Assembly: GCA_946183715.1 (NCBI GenBank)
Contig: CAMHDB010000023.1
Location: 1-12,111, forward strand
Length of the DNA stretch: 12,111 bases
Direction: 5' to 3'
Origin: an uncultured Oscillibacter sp.
Lineage (GTDB): Bacteria > Bacillota > Clostridia > Oscillospirales > Oscillospiraceae
Part shown: one piece after another, positions 7,681 to 12,111 of the stretch
How the letters are laid out: every line of letters begins with the position of its first letter
How positions within the stretch are numbered: position 1 is the first letter of the stretch
The notes under the pieces: generated by a model
Told to the model about the DNA's origin: nothing
What the model saw: only the letters and a program-made list of their open reading frames with translations
The model's database searches: none
Program-made: the position numbers and the translations under genes

Positions 7681-8328
7681 ATGGCTACGCCACCCAGCAA
7701 AGGAAAACAGCTCTACCACATGACCCGTCTGGAGAATATGCCATCCATTTTGGAATACGGTCTGCTTTCACGGAGACAGGTTGAACAATTCGGACTGCTT
7801 TCTATGGATATCGCCGACCCTGATATTTTGGCAGGACGTGAAAATGTCCAGTTGCCCCGTCCGCTTTCTGAGTATGTACCGTTCCACTTTTTCGTGAAAA
7901 ATCCGTTCGACGGCAGAGTATGCAATCAATATGGCCCCGAGAAGATGGCAATCATTGCAATCAATCGGGCAAGGGTGCCCAATATGGACTCTTGTTATAT
8001 TCTGACAGCACATCCATTACATCCGTCCGCGCAAATTTTGCCTTATCGTGAGGGAATCCAGCCGGAAAGCATCAATCCAGATAATAAATGGTGGAAGGCA
8101 CTGGATTTGGAATTTCCTGCCCGCGACTACAACAACAATGACATCAAACAAAAGTGTATGGCCGAATGCCTCATCCCTGATAAAGTTGAGTATTTCGACT
8201 GTGTTTTTGTTTATACTGATGAAGCAAAAGCAGAACTCCTGAAATGTACAGGGGCTCGGCGTGTTAGAAACTATCCTGAAAGGTACATTGAGGTAAATAC
8301 GGATATGTTCCCGCGTAAGGGGAGCTAA
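7681..8328 (+). CDS. darT: DarT-like DNA ADP-ribosyltransferase toxin (DUF4433 family)
   Basis: DarT toxins transfer ADP-ribose from NAD+ to bases of single-stranded DNA, blocking replication of the cell or an infecting phage. This 215-residue protein has normal family length. It shows the NAD-binding YHMT motif with H13, then NMPSILEYGLLSR, an arginine at about R53 before the SEYVPFHFF segment (63-71), and MAECLIPD (159-166), where E161 sits at the expected catalytic glutamate. The usual prolyl-arginyl-serine turn after YVPFYF is replaced by KNPFDGRVC (73-80), so its base preference may differ from the well-studied thymidine enzymes. I chose the ATG at 7681 because AGGAGG lies 9 bases upstream; an in-frame GTG at 7636 would fall before the predicted transcript start. 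GC is about 46% by hand count, well below its neighbours, which suggests transfer. A macrodomain antitoxin gene follows. Confidence 0.85.
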   Translation: MATPPSKGKQLYHMTRLENMPSILEYGLLSRRQVEQFGLLSMDIADPDILAGRENVQLPRPLSEYVPFHFFVKNPFDGRVCNQYGPEKMAIIAINRARVPNMDSCYILTAHPLHPSAQILPYREGIQPESINPDNKWWKALDLEFPARDYNNNDIKQKCMAECLIPDKVEYFDCVFVYTDEAKAELLKCTGARRVRNYPERYIEVNTDMFPRKGS

Positions 8329-8350
8329 AACCTGAAAGGAGGCGAAACCC

Positions 8351-9412
8351 ATGATTCGCTACACAACCGGAGACTTGTTTCTGTCCGACGCGGACGCGCT
8401 GGTGAACACGGTCAACTGCGAGGGGTATATGGGCAAGGGAATCGCCTACCAGTTCAAACAGCGCTACCCGCGCAATTTTGAGGAGTACCGGACGGCCTGT
8501 CAAAGCGGCCAGTTACGTCCCGGGAAATTGCTCTACACCCGCGAAAACGAAAAGCTGATTGTCAATTTCCCGACAAAGGACAAATGGAGAAACAAGTCGG
8601 AGATGTCGTACATTGACACGGGGCTTTCCTCTCTTGTGAACCTGATAAGAGATTTGCACGTTGAAAGCATTGCCATTCCGCCGTTAGGGGCCGGAAACGG
8701 CGGTCTGGTCTGGGGACAGGTTCGGGAACTGATAGAGCGCAAACTGCGCCCGCTTGCGGATTCCGTCCGGATTTTGATTTACGGCCCCTCGGAGGCGTCC
8801 GCGGACAGGCCGACAGAGGAACCGCGATTAAGCCTGTCCGCGCTGGTGCTGATGGAAGTCTCGCAACATCTTAAAAAGCCCGGCAAAATCCGCCTGCAAA
8901 AGACCTGCTTCTTTGTCAACGTCTTTCTTGGAAAGCCGTACTTTAAGTTCGATAAATACAGATTCGGCCCGTACTGCCACGCAATCGACATTATCAGCGG
9001 CAATATCAAGGAGTTCAAGCAATTCCATAATCTGAACTCCACAGCGGAGGCGGAGGAGATTCTTTATCACAGAATTATCAGCGAAACCGTAGAGCGCAAA
9101 ATGGCTGAACTTTCCCCCGCGATAGAGGCCGCCTGCCGATACTCGAACTCTGTCAGGACGGCGCGGGAATTGGAAGGGCTTGCTACAGTATACTGTATCG
9201 TGGAAGCAAATCCGGGCATTTCCCGCGAATGCCTGACGGATGAATTTCTTCGCTGGTCTGCGGAAAAGGCGGCACGTTTTACCGGACAGGATGTTTCCTA
9301 TCTGATTGACAGACTTTACAACGACCAAATGATTGAACATGATATGATGATGGGATTGATACCAAATCTGCAATTTTCCTGTATTGCGGGAAATGGGCGG
9401 GCAGTCCAATGA
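8351..9412 (+). CDS. darG: DarG-like macrodomain antitoxin with C-terminal DarT-binding domain
   Basis: DarG removes ADP-ribose from DNA and also binds and blocks DarT. The 353-residue protein has two parts. Residues 1-150 are a macrodomain: GDLFLSDADALVNTVNCEG, then MGKGIAYQFK, NFPTKDKW with K76 at the lysine reported as critical in Thermus DarG, and PPLGAGNGGLVW at 110-120. Residues about 160-345 form a second domain with IRLQKTCFFVN and YRFGPYCHAIDI. This resembles the C-terminal part of the Mycobacterium tuberculosis DarG (Rv0060, similar length) and distantly the Panacea/SocA fold. It is not a YbiA-like domain, so the pair is closer to the DarTG2 type. The ATG at 8351 has an AAAGGAGG site and lies 22 bases after the toxin stop, so the two are co-transcribed. 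GC varies along the gene, from about 63% mid-gene to about 35% near the end. Confidence 0.87.
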   Translation: MIRYTTGDLFLSDADALVNTVNCEGYMGKGIAYQFKQRYPRNFEEYRTACQSGQLRPGKLLYTRENEKLIVNFPTKDKWRNKSEMSYIDTGLSSLVNLIRDLHVESIAIPPLGAGNGGLVWGQVRELIERKLRPLADSVRILIYGPSEASADRPTEEPRLSLSALVLMEVSQHLKKPGKIRLQKTCFFVNVFLGKPYFKFDKYRFGPYCHAIDIISGNIKEFKQFHNLNSTAEAEEILYHRIISETVERKMAELSPAIEAACRYSNSVRTARELEGLATVYCIVEANPGISRECLTDEFLRWSAEKAARFTGQDVSYLIDRLYNDQMIEHDMMMGLIPNLQFSCIAGNGRAVQ

Positions 9413-9418
9413 AAAACG

Positions 9419-9448
9419 CGGGAACTCCGGAAACGGGGTTCCCGTTTT
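9419..9448 (+). terminator. Rho-independent terminator after darG
   Basis: A 10-base stem with one G-T pair (9419-9428 with 9435-9444) and a GGAAAC loop is followed by TTTT. It begins 7 bases after the darG stop. On the minus strand the same stem runs into a five-T stretch, so it may work in both directions. Confidence 0.75.
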
Positions 9449-9485
9449 ACATTGAAATTCCCTCAAAATCTTTCGCGGCATTTCT

Positions 9486-9511
9486 TAAATTTTCGCGCGC
9501 CGCGCCGATAT
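9486..9511 (+). promoter_or_regulatory. Sigma-D (flagellar sigma-28) type promoter
   Basis: TAAA (9486-9489), a 15-base spacer and CCGATAT (9505-9511) match the Bacillus subtilis sigma-D consensus at all 11 defined bases, with allowed spacing. The base before CCGATAT is G, giving GCCGATAT, which is also close to the enterobacterial sigma-28 box. Transcription would start near 9519, about 30 bases before the next gene. A TATAAT overlaps the site (9509-9514), but its -35 region is poor, so a housekeeping promoter is the weaker reading. Confidence 0.7.
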
Positions 9512-9549
9512 AATAGTATAAGAGAACTTTAGCGGGGAGGAGAGCGGCC

Positions 9550-10680
9550 ATGAAAATCGCGGACAGCAACATTTTCATGACTTCCAGTCATGCGTATGAA
9601 AGCCACGTTTCCGGAGAGAAGACGACCTTGGAGGTCAGAGCGGACGGGAAGGCCATGAAGCAATTTGCGGCGGTCTACGACGGCTCCGGGACTTCCGCGA
9701 CAGAGGCACCGAAAGTAACGGAGAAGCGCGCCAGCGTAGTACAGATGGACATCGGCGCGGCGAGTACGTCTCCGGCGGGCGGGTTCAACATCGAGGAGGA
9801 TTTCCGGAGAGTGAAACAGCGCATTTTGGAAACCATGCTGGAAGTCCTGAACGGCAAGCCCGGGAAAAAATTCGACCCCATCGAAATCGGCGAACTCCAC
9901 AAGGGCAAGGTGCTTGACTTGCGGGGTTCGATATCACAGGCGGCGGGCATGCGCGCGCAGATATTCGGGGCCGTACAGGGGACGTTGAGCGTCGGCACCA
10001 CGTCGGGCGGGACGCTCTGGAAGCGAATCGAGGCCGAGAGCGCGACGCGTTCGGAGGCCGAGCGGACGACGTTCCAGACACAGGGCTTCGCCGTCACGGA
10101 GGACGGGCGCAGTTTTCAGATTGACGTTGCCCTGAATCTGTCCCGCTCTTTCACGGAAAGCTACGAATCCTTCCGTACCGAGCAATTCGTCATGACCGAC
10201 CCGCTGATTATCAACCTTGACAGCGATATTACGTCCGTCGGCGACAGAACCTTTGCGTTCGATTTGGACAGCGACGGGGAGCGGGAAACGATTTCTTTCG
10301 CGGGAGACGGGAGCGGCTTTCTGGCCCTTGACCGCGACGGCAACGGCGTCATAGACAACGGGAGCGAGTTATTCGGGACGCAGTCCGGCGACGGTTTCGC
10401 GGATTTAGCAGCCTACGACGCCGACGGCAACTGCTGGATTGACGAGAACGACGACATTTACTCCGAACTCCGCGTGTGGACGAAAGACGCGCAGGGAAAC
10501 GATAAATTGACCGGGCTGAAAGAGGCGAATGTCGGCGCGATTTACCTCGGGAACGCGGACACGGAATTTTCGCTGAAGGACGCGGACAACGAGACGAACG
10601 GCGTCATTCGCAAAACAGGCGTGTATCTCAAGGAGACGGGCGGGGCCGGGACGCTCAGTCATGTGGACTTACGCTGTTAA
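9550..10680 (+). CDS. Cytoplasmic-looking protein with EF-hand-like calcium loops, sigma-D promoter
   Basis: Function not known. The 376-residue product has no signal peptide and no membrane segment. Residues 1-75 are polar and low in order. A predicted helix covers 80-100 (IEEDFRRVKQRILETMLEVL). The middle (about 105-210) resembles nothing I recognise. From about 215 the protein follows a pattern seen in calcium-binding RTX/VCBS-associated proteins: DPLIINLDSD, DLDSDG (238-243), DRDGNGVIDNGSELFG (261-276) and DADGNCWID (290-298), followed by SELRVW. The last two loops fit the D-x-D-x-N-x-x-I-D pattern of EF-hand or dockerin calcium sites. The ATG at 9550 follows GGGGAGGAG at 9 bases. The gene stands alone between terminators, and its exact sigma-D promoter suggests expression with flagellar and chemotaxis genes. 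A surface-associated or exported role without a classical signal is possible. The calcium-binding call is fairly firm; the role is open. Confidence 0.85.
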   Translation: MKIADSNIFMTSSHAYESHVSGEKTTLEVRADGKAMKQFAAVYDGSGTSATEAPKVTEKRASVVQMDIGAASTSPAGGFNIEEDFRRVKQRILETMLEVLNGKPGKKFDPIEIGELHKGKVLDLRGSISQAAGMRAQIFGAVQGTLSVGTTSGGTLWKRIEAESATRSEAERTTFQTQGFAVTEDGRSFQIDVALNLSRSFTESYESFRTEQFVMTDPLIINLDSDITSVGDRTFAFDLDSDGERETISFAGDGSGFLALDRDGNGVIDNGSELFGTQSGDGFADLAAYDADGNCWIDENDDIYSELRVWTKDAQGNDKLTGLKEANVGAIYLGNADTEFSLKDADNETNGVIRKTGVYLKETGGAGTLSHVDLRC

Positions 10681-10686
10681 ACAGGC

Positions 10687-10718
10687 AATCTCCCCCGTTT
10701 TCGCGGGGGAGATTTTTT
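10687..10718 (+). terminator. Strong Rho-independent terminator of the calcium-loop gene
   Basis: A perfect 11-base stem (AATCTCCCCCG at 10687-10697 with its complement at 10704-10714) encloses a 6-base loop and ends in a run of T (10713-10718). It starts 7 bases after the stop codon. It lies between two converging genes, but the minus strand lacks a good T run, so it serves mainly the plus-strand gene. Confidence 0.92.
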
Positions 10719-10728
10719 GTAAAGGGGT

Positions 10729-12111
10729 TTATACGTCCACGGTCGCGCCGGTGTCGAGGAAGTAGAGCGCGCGGCGGACTACCGGGCGTTCAAGGACACG
10801 CTGTAAGGCGTCGCTGTAGGCGCGCAACTGCGGGCGGTACGCCTCCACGCGTTCCGATAACCGCGCCGCGTCGTGTACGCGGTCGGTCTTGAAGTCGACA
10901 ACCGTGATTCCGGCGTCGGTCTCGAAACAGCAGTCGACGACGCCCTGTAACAGGACGGTATCCCCGGCGCGGGCGCGGGCGTCGTAGGCGGCGGCGTCCG
11001 TCAGGAGCGTGAAGCGGTACTCGCGGCGCACAGTCCGCGCGGCGCGGATTTCCTCCGCCAGCGCCGACGACAGAAAGCGGTCGATGTCGCGGTACCGGAT
11101 GGCGTCGGCCTGTTCGGGCGTCAGCAGACGCTTTTCTACTAAGGCCGCCGCCTGTACGGACGCCGCCGGGCCGGAGAAGTCCAGATGTTGTAACAACAAG
11201 TGCGTCGCCGTGCCGCGTTCGGCGGGTGTGAGGCCGTGCGCCTCCCAGCGGAAACGCGGTTGCGACAGCGGACGTAACGCGGGCCTGTGGGCGGCGTTCT
11301 CGGCGATTTCCTCGTCGACGGGCCGCCCCTTTAACTGCGTGGCGGTGAGTTTGGCGGGGAGTACGGTTTCCGTACGGTAGGGGTACTCCCACGACAACAG
11401 CGCTTTATCGAACTCCACGGACGCCGCCCCGCTTGCACGGACAGTCCGTGCGGCGTCGGGGGCGTCGCGGAAGTCCTCGGCGTCGTGTACGGACACCGCC
11501 CACGGCGAATCCGCGCCCGCCCACAGGGAATCCGGCTCGGTTCCGGCGGCGTCGCGGAGTGCGGACGCCTCCGGGCGCGTCAACAGCGACAGCAACAGCC
11601 AGTCGCCGAACGACTTCCCCGCCGCGACGCTCTCCGGCAACACCGGACAGCCCGTAATAGACGCGAAAGTTTGTAATTTTTTCTCCGCGCCGTAGACGGT
11701 ATCGACCAGAATCAGCTTTTCTTTCGGGCGGGTCATGGCGACATACAAAATTCTCTGCTCCTCCGCCAGATTTTCCCGGCGCAAGCGTTCCTGTACGGCG
11801 ACGCGCGCGAGCGTCGGGTAGCGGATACGGCGGCGTAAGTCGACGTACTGCGGCCCTAAACCGAGTTCCGGGTGTACGAGTACGGGGGCCTTGAAGTCCT
11901 GCCGCGAAAACTCGTGGTCGAGGTCGGCCAGCACCACCACGGGAAATTCAAGCCCTTTCGACTTGTGGATGCTCATCAGCCGGACGCCGCTGTGACTTCC
12001 GCTCTGTCCCTGCGGCATACGGTCGGCGTCGATAAGCCGCCGCGTCTGCGTGACGAACGCGAACAGTCCCCGGTAGCCGTTCTGCTCAAAGCGTTCGGCG
12101 TGGCGTCCGAA
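10729..12111 (-). CDS. addA: ATP-dependent helicase/nuclease subunit A, AddA (partial, N-terminus beyond right edge)
   Basis: AddA with AddB forms the Firmicute counterpart of RecBCD: it unwinds and trims broken DNA to load RecA and degrades linear foreign DNA. About 460 C-terminal residues are visible of roughly 1,200. They include superfamily 1 helicase motif V, SIHKSKGLEFP (11941-11973), and motif VI, EEQRILYVAMTRPKEKL (11713-11763). The PD-(D/E)XK nuclease core lies at 10882-10944: a GVVD aspartate, then VVDFKTD with catalytic D and K, followed by the YRPQLRAY glutamine motif. The frame is open through base 12111 (it begins FGRHAERFEQNGYRGLF), so the ATG at 12018 is not the true start. 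The absence of the cysteine cluster found in AddB supports AddA. AddB, normally next to it, should lie beyond the right edge. The TAA stop is at 10731-10729. Confidence 0.95.
   Translation of the reverse strand, partial: FGRHAERFEQNGYRGLFAFVTQTRRLIDADRMPQGQSGSHSGVRLMSIHKSKGLEFPVVVLADLDHEFSRQDFKAPVLVHPELGLGPQYVDLRRRIRYPTLARVAVQERLRRENLAEEQRILYVAMTRPKEKLILVDTVYGAEKKLQTFASITGCPVLPESVAAGKSFGDWLLLSLLTRPEASALRDAAGTEPDSLWAGADSPWAVSVHDAEDFRDAPDAARTVRASGAASVEFDKALLSWEYPYRTETVLPAKLTATQLKGRPVDEEIAENAAHRPALRPLSQPRFRWEAHGLTPAERGTATHLLLQHLDFSGPAASVQAAALVEKRLLTPEQADAIRYRDIDRFLSSALAEEIRAARTVRREYRFTLLTDAAAYDARARAGDTVLLQGVVDCCFETDAGITVVDFKTDRVHDAARLSERVEAYRPQLRAYSDALQRVLERPVVRRALYFLDTGATVDV

Noticed and set aside
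7617..9463. Imperfect 12-base direct repeat flanking the toxin-antitoxin pair (TTGAAATTTCCT at 7617, TTGAAATTCCCT at 9452)
   Set aside because: It is short and A/T-rich, and one copy is part of the -35 box. There is no integrase, transposase or tRNA nearby, so an attachment or target-site duplication is not supported.
1..12111. CRISPR arrays, tRNA or rRNA genes, insertion sequences
   Set aside because: Read through for repeat-spacer patterns, tRNA-like folds and transposase motifs; none seen.

Overview
This GC-rich window looks like part of the chromosome of an anaerobic, probably motile clostridial Firmicute. An Oscillospiraceae-like host is a guess. The reasons are a V-type ATPase operon in the same gene order as Enterococcus hirae ntpFIKECGAB, strong AGGAGG-type ribosome binding sites, an AddA-type rather than RecB-type recombination helicase, and one exact Bacillus-type sigma-D (flagellar) promoter. 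Most genes are about 60-70% GC in the lines I counted by hand. The darT-like gene is about 46%.

Positions 1-7359, minus strand: eight consecutive V-type ATPase genes, read right to left. They are the peripheral stalk subunit (ntpF/H-type), membrane subunit I, rotor ring subunit K, stalk subunit E, subunit C, subunit F (ntpG position), catalytic subunit A and regulatory subunit B. B runs off the left edge, and subunit D, expected next, is not seen. A starts at TTG and B at GTG, with the B start overlapping the A stop. Subunit K keeps the residues that bind Na+ in E. hirae NtpK, so a sodium-coupled enzyme is likely. A candidate promoter for the operon lies at 7462-7490.

Positions 7360-7680 form a divergent intergenic region with promoters in both directions and several short repeats that could be operators. 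Positions 7681-9412, plus strand, carry a DarT/DarG-like toxin-antitoxin pair: a DNA ADP-ribosyltransferase toxin followed 22 bases later by a macrodomain antitoxin with a second C-terminal domain. The pair has its own promoter and terminator and a base composition unlike the host, which suggests horizontal gain of an anti-phage module.

Positions 9550-10680, plus strand: a single-gene unit for a 376-residue protein with no recognised N-terminal family and a C-terminal half with EF-hand-like calcium loops. Its promoter is an exact TAAA-N15-CCGATAT sigma-D match, which places it in the motility regulon by inference. A strong terminator follows. From 10729 to the right edge, minus strand, lies the C-terminal third or so of AddA, the helicase-nuclease that processes double-strand breaks and degrades foreign DNA.

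The ATPase, toxin-antitoxin, calcium-loop protein and AddA are separate transcription units. I see no single pathway joining them.
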